The notes under the pieces: generated by a model
Database searches by the model: none
The model's input: the letters and a program-made list of their open reading frames with translations, nothing else
Told to the model about the DNA's origin: nothing
Assembly (NCBI GenBank): GCA_024408105.1
Contig: JAKSVG010000009.1
Location: 1-33,274, forward strand
Source: Bacilli bacterium
GTDB lineage: Bacteria > Bacillota_I > Bacilli_A > RFN20 > CAG-826
Direction of reading: 5' to 3'
Length of the DNA: 33,274 bases
In this document: positions 14,527 to 21,862 of the stretch, one piece after another
Numbering within the stretch: the stretch's first letter is position 1
Layout: every line of letters begins with the position of its first letter
Position numbers and translations under genes: made by a program

Positions 14527-15411
14527 TCAACTATTTTCATTTTTGCTTTTTCCACATTTGTTTTGTAGAAATTCCTTAGTTTTGTTTAAATTTGAGCAAG
14601 TTAAGATTGGAATCATTTCCTTAATTTCACCAACAGATTTGTCCCACCACTTAAATTTCTCTAACAATTCAATAAGTTCATCATCAAATCTTTTTCTTAT
14701 AACTCTAATCGGATTACCTGCAACAATTGTATAAGGTTCAACATCTTTGCTAACAACACTGTTGCAACCAATTATTGCTCCATCGCCAATATGAACTCCA
14801 GGCATAATAACAGCATTTTGTCCAATCCAAACATCATTACCAATTACTGTGTCACCTTTAAGTGGCATATCTTTTATATTTGGAGTTTTTGCTTGCCACT
14901 TATCCAAAGAAAAGAATGGGAATGTGGTAACTGAATTCATTTGATGGTTCGCTCCATTCATCACAAATTCAATTCCTGAAGCAATTTGGCAAAATTTTCC
15001 AATGATTAGTCTATCATTATTCCATTCATATAAATGTGTTACGTGGCTTTCAAATTCTCTATCTGCAATATACGTAAAATCTCCAACAATAATATTTTTA
15101 TTAGTTAAAGTCGGTTTAACATTAATTTCATTTCTATAGTTTGCAATTGGATGAATTGCCATAGGAGAGGGTTTTTCTTGCTCCTCAATCAATTTATCTA
15201 TACCTTTAACATCTTCCTCGCTTATTTCTTTCATATTTAACATGAAATCTCTTATTAAAATAAGAAGTTTGTCATAGCTAATGCCTCTTTGACCCGATTC
15301 GATTTTATTAATCGCGCTTCTATTAGCGTAGCCTAAAGCTTTGGCCATCTCATCTTGCGACATGCCATTTTCTAAACGAATTTCTTTTATTTTTTCACTT
15401 AATTTGCTCAT
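14527..15411 (-). CDS. XRE helix-turn-helix fused to a Vat/XAT-type acetyltransferase
   Basis: 294 residues in one frame. Residues about 5-60 are an XRE/Cro-type helix-turn-helix (LSEKIKEIRLENGMSQDEMA...NKIESGQRGISYDKL). A charged linker follows, and from about 80 onward a complete left-handed beta-helix acetyltransferase. That part closely follows streptogramin A acetyltransferases (Vat) and the XAT class: IGKFCQIASGIEFVMNGANH with catalytic-type His156, PLKGDTVIGNDVWIGQNAVIMPGV, AGNPIRVIRKRF, KWWD. XAT enzymes acetylate hydroxyls of antibiotics with acetyl-CoA. The start codon overlaps the RhuM-PLD stop (ATGA), so the two are coupled. The fusion suggests an enzyme that also binds DNA, perhaps the palindrome at the operon promoter. 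The true substrate is unknown. Confidence 0.85.
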   Translation of the reverse strand: MSKLSEKIKEIRLENGMSQDEMAKALGYANRSAINKIESGQRGISYDKLLILIRDFMLNMKEISEEDVKGIDKLIEEQEKPSPMAIHPIANYRNEINVKPTLTNKNIIVGDFTYIADREFESHVTHLYEWNNDRLIIGKFCQIASGIEFVMNGANHQMNSVTTFPFFSLDKWQAKTPNIKDMPLKGDTVIGNDVWIGQNAVIMPGVHIGDGAIIGCNSVVSKDVEPYTIVAGNPIRVIRKRFDDELIELLEKFKWWDKSVGEIKEMIPILTCSNLNKTKEFLQNKCGKSKNENS

Positions 15412-16277
15412 ATTTCTTTAACTTTTTTAATGAATTCTTTACACCAAAACTCATCCCCAATTTTAGTAATAATGAAAGTTTTGTTTCCAAGATAATTAAG
15501 CGAAGTGCCGACATGATAAATTATTTCATTATCTATAATTAAAAACCTATCATGAAAATCATCACTATTTTTTCTCTCTATTAGAAAATATTCCTCAGAA
15601 AAACTATTAATGAAAGTATCACTTATGTTGCTTTTTGATGAGGTGATTAGGTTACATTTTATTTTTCTACTAACTTTAAAATTATCTAAAGCTTTTGCAT
15701 CAAAATATGGATCAATAATAGTTAGTTCGTTATCCACTTCTTCAACTATTTTGCTAATAAAAATTTGTGATTCAAAGTATTGTCCTTTATAAAATATCTC
15801 TGATTTAGGTTTTATTTTTGCAATTTCTTTTTTTAATTTATTGACTTCTTCATCCAACGAAAGAACTTTATTTAATAAAGTTAAGTAATTATCTTTAGAA
15901 ACAAGTGCACGATTAGAAACGCAATAACCTTTAAGCAAAAATTCTTTTAAAACATTATTTGCCCATTTGCGGAAAACAATACCGTTTTTTGATTTCACTC
16001 TATAACCAACCGAAATAATCACATCTAAATTATAAATATCGTAATTATATATTTTGCCGTCAGGCCCAGTCATTGCATTTTTTGCAACAACTTGTTCTTC
16101 AACTAATTCTTCTTCTTCAAATATTTTGTTTATGTGTCTGCTAATAACAGATTTATCTCTACCAAAAAGTTCACTTATTTGATTTAATGTCAGCCACACA
16201 GTTTCTTCATTCGGAGAAACATTTACATCGATTTGGACTAAATCATTTTTAAAAGTAATAATTTCGTATTTTTCCAT
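15408..16277 (-). CDS. RhuM-family protein with phospholipase-D-like C-terminal domain
   Basis: About 289 residues. The first ~125 match the RhuM family (TVWLTLNQISELFGRDKSVISRHINKIFEEEEL, YNLDVIISVGYRVKS, FRKWANNVLKEFL), with a likely helix-turn-helix. A short coiled segment follows (about 140-158), then a domain with IIDPYFD and HDRFLIID (His242, H-x-R-x4-D) resembling one half-site of phospholipase-D-like phosphodiesterases or nucleases. PLD enzymes need two such motifs, so it may act as a dimer. The frame opens at ATG 16304, but ATG 16277 matches the start of the decayed copy and lies 6 nt after a -10 box. RhuM genes are often found in mobile or defence-related loci. First gene of the pair with the HTH-acetyltransferase. 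Confidence 0.8.
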   Translation of the reverse strand: MEKYEIITFKNDLVQIDVNVSPNEETVWLTLNQISELFGRDKSVISRHINKIFEEEELVEEQVVAKNAMTGPDGKIYNYDIYNLDVIISVGYRVKSKNGIVFRKWANNVLKEFLLKGYCVSNRALVSKDNYLTLLNKVLSLDEEVNKLKKEIAKIKPKSEIFYKGQYFESQIFISKIVEEVDNELTIIDPYFDAKALDNFKVSRKIKCNLITSSKSNISDTFINSFSEEYFLIERKNSDDFHDRFLIIDNEIIYHVGTSLNYLGNKTFIITKIGDEFWCKEFIKKVKEI

Positions 16278-16283
16278 ATGTAA

Positions 16284-16312
16284 AGTATACACTAGTGTAT
16301 CCATTTAGACAA
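16284..16312 (-). promoter_or_regulatory. Promoter of the RhuM-PLD/HTH-acetyltransferase operon
   Basis: Minus strand: TTGTCT (16307-16312), 17-bp spacer, TATACT (16284-16289), then 6 nt to the ATG at 16277. The expected start coincides with the start codon, so the mRNA is probably leaderless. Confidence 0.7.
16287..16300. promoter_or_regulatory. Perfect 14-bp palindromic operator candidate
   Basis: ATACACTAGTGTAT lies in the spacer and overlaps three bases of the -10 box of the operon promoter. A protein bound there would block RNA polymerase. The natural candidates are the HTH of the downstream acetyltransferase fusion or RhuM itself. Confidence 0.6.
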
Positions 16313-16316
16313 CATT

Positions 16317-16360
16317 TTTATAAATAAAAAGCCTGATTTTGTATCAGACTTGTTGTTAAC
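16317..16360. repeat. Direct repeat copy A (terminator plus flank)
   Basis: About 45 bp starting TTTATAAATAAAAAGCC and ending near GTTAAC. It is nearly identical to 16682-16728, with a few single-base differences. Each copy lies just upstream of a rhuM promoter, which supports a tandem duplication of the terminator-promoter-rhuM unit. Confidence 0.8.
16326..16350 (-). terminator. Terminator between the rhuM remnant and the intact rhuM operon
   Basis: Minus strand: AGTCTGAT, loop ACAAA, ATCAGGCT, T-run. It lies 13 bp upstream of the -35 box and insulates the operon. It is nearly identical to the terminator at 16691-16716. Confidence 0.8.
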
Positions 16361-16652
16361 ACTTAACTCTATAGCCAACAGATATAACAACATCAAGGTT
16401 ATAATATTCTGGAGGTCTATGATTAGGATTGGAATCATTTGGACTTATGTGCAAAAAATGCACAGAAGTATTTTTATCTAATTCGCCATCCTTATAAATA
16501 TTATTTCTATGTCTTGAAATAACAGAACGATCTCGTCCAAACAGCAAAGAAATTTGGTCTTTAGTTAACCAAACAGTATCTTCTTCAGGAGAAACATTAA
16601 CATCAAGCTAAACATTATTGTTTTTAAATGTAATAATTTTATATTTTTCCAT
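16356..16652 (-). pseudogene. Decayed, truncated rhuM copy
   Basis: From the ATG at 16652 the frame reads MEKYKIITFKNNNV, then a TAG stop where the intact gene has Gln. After the stop it reads on as LDVNVSPEEDTVWLTKDQISLLFGRDRSVISRH and later YYNLDVVISVGYRVKC. It stops at the point where the intact gene continues KSKNGIVF. The middle (HFLHISPND...) differs from the neighbour, so it is a diverged paralogue and not a fresh duplicate. Its promoter keeps TTGTCT but has lost about 10 bp including the -10 box. It is therefore silent and broken. Confidence 0.8.
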
Positions 16653-16681
16653 ACACTATTGTTGCCTTAAAGACAACAGAC

Positions 16682-16728
16682 TTTATAAATAAAAAGCCTG
16701 ATTTTTGTATCAGACTTGTGTTGCTAAC
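16682..16728. repeat. Direct repeat copy B (terminator plus flank)
   Basis: Partner of 16317-16360. It lies upstream of the decayed rhuM copy and contains the terminator hairpin at 16691-16716. The gene it once terminated is no longer recognisable. Confidence 0.8.
16691..16716 (-). terminator. Orphan terminator upstream of the decayed rhuM
   Basis: AGTCTGAT/ATCAGGCT stem with T-run on the minus strand. Only gene debris lies upstream of it. Confidence 0.7.
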
Positions 16729-16949
16729 CTGGATATAAACGCAAGAAATGATACAATTCAACATCTTGGCTTATATTTATCTTTTAAAAGTGAAATTTTC
16801 TACACCTAGAAAACCTTGTTAAGTGTATTACTCACTCTATGCTCAGTGCAAGAAGAGCCGATCGAATAAGTGAAGAGTTCTTTCAAAAAAATTGAATCAT
16901 TTCAAAGAATCAAGTTTAAATAAAAATAACCATCGGCAATTTTTGCTTC
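16729..16949. other. Gene debris without a recognisable product
   Basis: Every frame is interrupted and no homology is evident. The region contains one copy of the AAGAAATGATAC motif (16743-16754). It is probably decayed coding sequence, given the alkD-like remnant beside it. Confidence 0.4.
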
Positions 16950-17050
16950 TTAAAATAAACTAGGATCAATACCTGGAGTTAATTTACTTTGAAATGAACA
17001 TATTTTGCATCGCTTATTTTAAGCAATTCTTTTTTTAAATTATTAATACT
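16950..17050 (-). pseudogene. Remnant of an AlkD-like DNA alkylation repair gene
   Basis: The minus strand reads NLKKELLKISDAKYVHFKV. After a one-base frameshift near 16979-16983 it continues LTPGIDPSLF and then hits a stop. The joined text resembles the N-terminus of Firmicutes AlkD-type (PF08713) proteins, which run 'L...aD.kY..F..KL.PgId'. The rest of the gene is lost. It lies directly behind the XRE gene ending at 17059. Confidence 0.45.
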
Positions 17051-17058
17051 TAAAATAT

Positions 17059-17652
17059 TTATTTCTTTCTATAAATTGGCATTCTACTCCACACAAAGAT
17101 TGCCAATTGAGGAGGAATACCGACAAAAAATAAATACCAAAGGTTTAAATCATTCACCATTAATACAGTTAAGTATGAAGCAGCTATGCCAGTCCACACT
17201 AATAAGCTTATAAACAAAAATAGGTAATGACTTCTATTAAACCAAATTGATGTAAAAATAATTCCAATTATTGAACAAAGTACTACTCCCCAAACAAATG
17301 ATAACCATGAAACGTTAAAAAAGTTAGGGAAAGCAACGAAACAAACAACAGAAACAAAAAGGGCTCCCAACATTGCAAGACCAATAATAATCAGTTTTAA
17401 ACGTCTGCCATCATCTTCGTTTGATAACATTTCAACTTTATTATGTTTCTCAAAAAAGTAATCCATTGAAACACCAAAAAATGATGCAAGTTCTTTTAAA
17501 GTATCGCAAGTTGGTAAGGATGTACCGTTTTCCCATTTAGAAATATTACGATCACTGTAGTTGAGTTTCTCTGATAACTCTAATTGAGTAAGTTTTTTTG
17601 ATTTTCTTAATTTTATTAAGTTTTCTGCAAATATTTGATTTAAATTTTCCAT
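17059..17652 (-). CDS. Membrane-anchored XRE-family regulator
   Basis: 197 residues. An N-terminal XRE helix-turn-helix (about 8-62; LIKLRKSKKLTQLELSEKLNYSDRNISKWENGTSLP) is followed by a short linker and about four membrane helices (85-190). Such one-component membrane regulators may sense envelope or membrane signals and often repress their own gene. There is no Shine-Dalgarno. The ATG lies 7 nt after a TAATAT box, and a quasi-palindrome fills the space between -10 and -35. A DegV gene starts 137 bp away on the other strand. The target beyond itself is unknown. Confidence 0.8.
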   Translation of the reverse strand: MENLNQIFAENLIKLRKSKKLTQLELSEKLNYSDRNISKWENGTSLPTCDTLKELASFFGVSMDYFFEKHNKVEMLSNEDDGRRLKLIIIGLAMLGALFVSVVCFVAFPNFFNVSWLSFVWGVVLCSIIGIIFTSIWFNRSHYLFLFISLLVWTGIAASYLTVLMVNDLNLWYLFFVGIPPQLAIFVWSRMPIYRKK

Positions 17653-17659
17653 GGTAAAT

Positions 17660-17689
17660 ATATTACTCTACTATGAGTGGAGTTGTAAA
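17660..17689 (-). promoter_or_regulatory. Promoter of the membrane XRE gene
   Basis: Minus strand: TTTACA (17684-17689), 18-bp spacer, TAATAT (17660-17665). Seven nt separate it from the ATG, so the mRNA is likely leaderless. Confidence 0.6.
17665..17683. promoter_or_regulatory. 19-bp quasi-palindrome, likely XRE operator
   Basis: ACTCTACTATGAGTGGAGT reads as ACTC-t-ACT-atg-AGT-g-GAGT: seven perfect pairs and one mismatch about an ATG centre. It fills the spacer between -35 and -10, a position expected for autorepression. Confidence 0.55.
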
Positions 17690-17789
17690 TTGTTTCTCTA
17701 CTAACTTGTGTTTCACAATATAGTGACTATTTTTTAATTAACCTTTAAATTAATAATCGTTTCTTAGGTTGATAAAAAAGGAGATTGAT

Positions 17790-18641
17790 ATGAACAAAGT
17801 TAAAATTATTGTTGATTCCACTGTGGATCTAACAAAAGAAATTTACGAAAAGTATGGCATTGAAGTATTGCCACTTAATGTCTCTTTTGAAAAAGAAACA
17901 TACCAAGATGGTGTTAATATTGATATCGTCACCTTATTTAAGAAAGTTGAAGAAACAGGTAAACTTCCACATACCAGTGCATGTTCGCCAGAATTAATAC
18001 ATGCAACATTTAAAAAGTACATTGACATGGACATGGACATTATATTTCTTGGTTTATCAAGCACAATGTCTAGCAACTTCCAAAACGCTTTTATTGCAAA
18101 AGCAAGTTTTAAGGATGACAGAATTTATTTAGTTGATTCAAAAAGTTTGTCTACTGGCACTGGTTTACTTGTTTTAAAGGCTGCAAAACTTGTTGAAGCA
18201 GGTAAATGTGCAAAAGAAATAGCTGAGGAACTTGAAAAAACTGTTCCAAATGTTGTAGCTCAATTTACTATTGAACAGCTTGAATACCTACATAAAGGTG
18301 GAAGATGTTCTGGCGCATCTAAAATATTCGGTCATATTTTCCATATCCGCCCATACATTAAAGTTAAAGATGGCGAGATGTATGTATATAAAAAGCCTAG
18401 AGGGCCTATGAAAATTGCAATTAATGAGCAATTAGCAGACGTTAAAGAAAACTTACCTAATATTGATCAATCCGCTGTTATTATTACTCATTCGCTTGTA
18501 AGCAATGAATTACTTGAATATACAAAAGCTGAACTAGCAAAAATTGTAGATCCAAAATCAATAATTGTTACTACTTCAGGATGCGTTATCTCTTCACATT
18601 GCGGAAAAGGCTGCATCGGAATACTTTACATTAAAAATTAG
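17790..18641 (+). CDS. DegV-family fatty-acid-binding protein
   Basis: 283 residues. The start KIIVDSTVDL, the HTSACSPELI segment (about 69-78) and FLGLSSTMSSNFQNA carry the conserved Thr/Ser residues that bind the fatty-acid carboxylate. GGRCSGAS and the C-terminal HCGKGCIGI are typical of the family. DegV (FakB-like) proteins bind fatty acids; FakB members present them to the FakA kinase, but no fakA is in this window. The frame extends to a TTG at 17769, but the ATG at 17790 has AAAAAGGAG at the right distance. Confidence 0.92.
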   Translation: MNKVKIIVDSTVDLTKEIYEKYGIEVLPLNVSFEKETYQDGVNIDIVTLFKKVEETGKLPHTSACSPELIHATFKKYIDMDMDIIFLGLSSTMSSNFQNAFIAKASFKDDRIYLVDSKSLSTGTGLLVLKAAKLVEAGKCAKEIAEELEKTVPNVVAQFTIEQLEYLHKGGRCSGASKIFGHIFHIRPYIKVKDGEMYVYKKPRGPMKIAINEQLADVKENLPNIDQSAVIITHSLVSNELLEYTKAELAKIVDPKSIIVTTSGCVISSHCGKGCIGILYIKN

Positions 18642-18840
18642 AGAATCTAAGTGCGTTTTGGAAAAACTTGATTTCCTTCAAAATATACTTGATTAATTTT
18701 AGTATTATGAATGGTTCTTAAATCATCTTACTTCTGGTGTGTAATAATTAAAGACAAAAATACTCCTTAAAAAAGTATCGAAGAACTATGAAGAAACTCA
18801 AAATGTGTTTTAAATATAAGGATTTTTAATAAAACTAAAG
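18642..18840. other. Non-coding spacer after degV
   Basis: No gene, tRNA or clear terminator for DegV is seen. There is only a weak AATACTCC...AAGTAT-type short inverted repeat near 18760-18780. Confidence 0.4.
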
Positions 18841-18871
18841 AAAAACAGCACTGAAATTGTATCAATGCTGT
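18841..18871 (-). terminator. Terminator of the tRNA-Leu pair
   Basis: Minus strand: ACAGCATTGA (18862-18871), loop TACAATT, TCAGTGCTGT (18845-18854) with one G-T pair, then a T-run. It lies 10 bp beyond tRNA-Leu(CAA). Confidence 0.85.
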
Positions 18872-18881
18872 AGTCTACAAG

Positions 18882-18966
18882 TGGTGCCCACGGCCGGAGT
18901 CGAACCGGCATGGATTTCTCCGATGGATTTTGAGTCCATTGCGTCTACCAATTTCACCACGTGGGC
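18882..18966 (-). tRNA. tRNA-Leu(CAA)
   Basis: 85 nt class II tRNA: acceptor GCCCACG/CGTGGGC, anticodon stem ATGGA/TCCAT with loop CTCAAAA (CAA, codon TTG), long variable arm, T-arm CCGG-TTCGACT-CCGG, and encoded CCA. Confidence 0.97.
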
Positions 18967-19014
18967 AGTGCATTTATTTTAATTGTTCGATAAGCGTATT
19001 TCAATCACTTGTTT

Positions 19015-19099
19015 TGGTGCAATGGGTGAGATTTGAACTCACATGTCGTTAAACATAAGATCCTGAATCTTACGCGTCTACCAGTTCCGCCACCATTGC
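19015..19099 (-). tRNA. tRNA-Leu(CAG)
   Basis: 85 nt class II tRNA: acceptor GCAATGG/CCATTGC, anticodon stem TAAGA/TCTTA with loop TTCAGGA (CAG, codon CTG), long variable arm, and encoded CCA. It begins 19 nt after the P-type ATPase stop on the same strand, so read-through co-transcription is plausible. Confidence 0.97.
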
Positions 19100-19118
19100 A
19101 ACAAATACCAAGTATATA

Positions 19119-21860
19119 TTATTTTGCTGTTATTCGCTTAATAAATTTTATCAATACAACAATTTCGTGAACAATTAATGGAGATACACACATTGCTGCT
19201 GTAATAAGCCATTCATTAACAGAAAGATCGGCTGTCGAGAATATTGATCTCATAAATGGTGCTTCAATAACAAACAATTGAAGAGCAAGGCCAACAACAA
19301 AAGCAATTAGCATCATCCAGTTTTTGCTCTTGAAAACATGGATAAATGATTTATTTTGATTACTCATTCCAACCATATGAACCAGTTCAGAAATTGCCAA
19401 AGCAGTAAACGCCATTGTTCTTGCTTGGGCAAGTATAGGTGAATCACTTGCTATAGTAGCAATTGAACCCCAATCAGTAATACCGTTTAACCAGAATGCG
19501 CTAAAATAGGCAAGCAAGACAGAAACAGTAATAACCGTCCCATACCCGATTGTGGTAGCGAAACCACCATGACTGAACAAGGAATCTTTCGGGTTTCTTG
19601 GCTTTTCGTTCATGTTATTCGGGTCTTTAGGATCCATCCCTAGAGAAATTGCAGGGAGAGAATCGGTAATCAAATTAACCCAAAGTAAATGTATTGCGAT
19701 AAAAGGAGAAGGGAAACCAATACAGATAACAATAAACATAGCCAACACTTCAGCTATATTACTAGATAGCAAGAATAGAACTGTTTTCTTGATATTGGCA
19801 TAAATGCCGCGTCCTTCTTCAACAGCTTTTTCAATTGAAGCAAAATTATCATCAGTAAGAACCATATCGGCTGAAGATTTAGCAACATCTGTTCCAGTTA
19901 TTCCCATAGCAATGCCTATATCAGCAGCTTTTAATGACGGAGCATCGTTAACACCATCACCTGTCATTGCGCATATATTTCCGTTTGCTTTAAAAGCTTT
20001 AACAATGGAAACTTTATTTTCCGGGGAGACACGCGCAAATACTCTAATGGTTTTAACCTTTTCTTGTAATTCAATTGGGGACAATTTATCGATGTCAGAA
20101 CCCATCATACATTGATCGATTTCGTCTGCTATGCCTAAATCTTTTGCAATAGCAAACGCAGTATCTTTGTGGTCTCCTGTAATCATTATTGTAGTAATAC
20201 CAGCATTTTTAAACATGCTAACGGCTGGTTTAGCCTCTGGTCTTGCTGGATCTATCATCGCTGTTAAACCAACAAACACTAAATCATCTTCCTTTATTGA
20301 TTCAATATTTTCTTTATATCCTAGTGCAAGCACACGCAAAGCCTTATCCGAGAAATATTTGTTAGCCTTATTAATATTTTCAATATCTTCTTGTGAAATA
20401 TTTCTAACTTCACCATTAATTAAAATTTTTGTTGTGTGTTTTAAAATGCTGTCCAATGCACCTTTTGTAAACATAATATTTCCGTTAGATAATTTGTGCT
20501 TTGTTGACATCATTTTTCTAACGCTGTCGAATGGTAACTCATCGATTCGAGGCATTTGAGTTTCCAATGATTTCTTATGCATATCAAACTTATTTGCCAT
20601 AGCAACAAGACAAATTTCAGTAGGATCACCAAATTCACCTTCATCAACCGTTGCATTTGAACATAATGACATTCCATATGCGAGTTTTCTTAAGCTCTCT
20701 TCTTTTGAATCTTTATTAAAATCAATATGAACAAAATATTTATCATTTGCATATGCTTCAACAACAGTCATCTTGTTTTGAGTCAATGTTCCAGTTTTAT
20801 CAGAACACACAACGCTAACTGCGCCAAGTGTTTCAACGCTAGGAAGCTTTCTAACAACAGTATTTGCTTTAACCATTCGTTGAACACCAATAGATAAAAC
20901 TATAGTCACAACAGCAGCAAGGCCTTCAGGAATGGCGGCTACTGCAAGAGCTATAGCACTTAAAATGCTATCAATCCAAGAATGGATGTCAGATTGAGTA
21001 TTATGGACAAATATATAAATGATATCAACGACTAAAACTAAAACTACTATTACAATAGTAATTATTCCTAAAATTTTACTTAACTTAGATAATGCTTTTT
21101 GAAGCGGTGTCTGCTCATCCTCGTTTTCTTCTAACGCAGTTGCAATTTTTCCAATTTCAGTATTCATTCCAGTAGAGGTTACAATTCCTTTTCCCCTACC
21201 ATAACTAACTGGTGTTGACATAAATGCCATGTTGACCCTATCACCTAAAGCAACCTCATCAGAAAAAGTAATTGAAGCATCTTTTGTAACAGGCACAGAT
21301 TCACCAGTCAAAGATGATTCGTTTGCCTTTAAATTTACTGATTCAACGAGCCTAAGATCGGCACCAATTGTGTCTCCTTCTTCTAGTAGAACAATATCAC
21401 CAATAACAAGGTCACTCGATTTAATTTTTATTCTTTTTCCATCACGGATAACTAGCGATTCAGGAGAAGACATATCTTTCAATGCATCTAGTGAGGTTTG
21501 AGCCTTCATCTCTTGAACTGTACCAATTATTGAATTCATTATTATGACAGCCAAAATGATAATAACATCAGGCCAGTCTCCAGTTTTGACGAAGTCAAAT
21601 GGATTTCCTGCACTTACTGTTTTAATCGTTTCATAAATTGAAACTCCAATTGTGACTGCAATTGCGGCAAACAAAACAAAAATCATCGGATTATTCATTT
21701 GCTCAAAGAAAACTCTAATCCATGATTTCTTTTTCTTTTCAATTAATTTATTTGGGCCGTATAAAGATAGGCGCCTATTTGCCTCTTCAGCAGTTAAACC
21801 TACTTCGATGTCGGTATTAAGTTCACTTTTTGTAGACTCAATTGTTTTTTGTTCGAACAT
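19119..21860 (-). CDS. P2-type cation ATPase (Ca2+/Mn2+ exporter)
   Basis: 913 residues, membrane, ATP-driven cation export. The actuator loop LTGESVPV lies near 183-190, the phosphorylation site is D354 in DKTGTLT, the hinge is TGDGVNDAPSLKAADIGIAMG, and there are ten expected membrane helices. M4 has AAIPEGLAAVV and M6 has LLWVNLITDSLPA, so the Glu and Asn-x-x-Thr-Asp ligands of SERCA/PMR1-type pumps are kept, which points to Ca2+ and/or Mn2+. The Lactococcus homologue YoaB is controlled by a yybP-ykoY Mn2+ riboswitch. The same RNA motif lies in this leader, so Mn2+ detoxification is the best reading. The ATG at 21860 has GGAG at proper distance. Confidence 0.93.
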   Translation of the reverse strand: MFEQKTIESTKSELNTDIEVGLTAEEANRRLSLYGPNKLIEKKKKSWIRVFFEQMNNPMIFVLFAAIAVTIGVSIYETIKTVSAGNPFDFVKTGDWPDVIIILAVIIMNSIIGTVQEMKAQTSLDALKDMSSPESLVIRDGKRIKIKSSDLVIGDIVLLEEGDTIGADLRLVESVNLKANESSLTGESVPVTKDASITFSDEVALGDRVNMAFMSTPVSYGRGKGIVTSTGMNTEIGKIATALEENEDEQTPLQKALSKLSKILGIITIVIVVLVLVVDIIYIFVHNTQSDIHSWIDSILSAIALAVAAIPEGLAAVVTIVLSIGVQRMVKANTVVRKLPSVETLGAVSVVCSDKTGTLTQNKMTVVEAYANDKYFVHIDFNKDSKEESLRKLAYGMSLCSNATVDEGEFGDPTEICLVAMANKFDMHKKSLETQMPRIDELPFDSVRKMMSTKHKLSNGNIMFTKGALDSILKHTTKILINGEVRNISQEDIENINKANKYFSDKALRVLALGYKENIESIKEDDLVFVGLTAMIDPARPEAKPAVSMFKNAGITTIMITGDHKDTAFAIAKDLGIADEIDQCMMGSDIDKLSPIELQEKVKTIRVFARVSPENKVSIVKAFKANGNICAMTGDGVNDAPSLKAADIGIAMGITGTDVAKSSADMVLTDDNFASIEKAVEEGRGIYANIKKTVLFLLSSNIAEVLAMFIVICIGFPSPFIAIHLLWVNLITDSLPAISLGMDPKDPNNMNEKPRNPKDSLFSHGGFATTIGYGTVITVSVLLAYFSAFWLNGITDWGSIATIASDSPILAQARTMAFTALAISELVHMVGMSNQNKSFIHVFKSKNWMMLIAFVVGLALQLFVIEAPFMRSIFSTADLSVNEWLITAAMCVSPLIVHEIVVLIKFIKRITAK

Positions 21861-21862
21861 AA

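Noticed and set aside
15408-16652. Prophage or complete restriction-modification locus around RhuM
   Set aside because: No integrase, capsid, hsdR, hsdM or hsdS genes are visible. Only RhuM-family genes hint at such a context.
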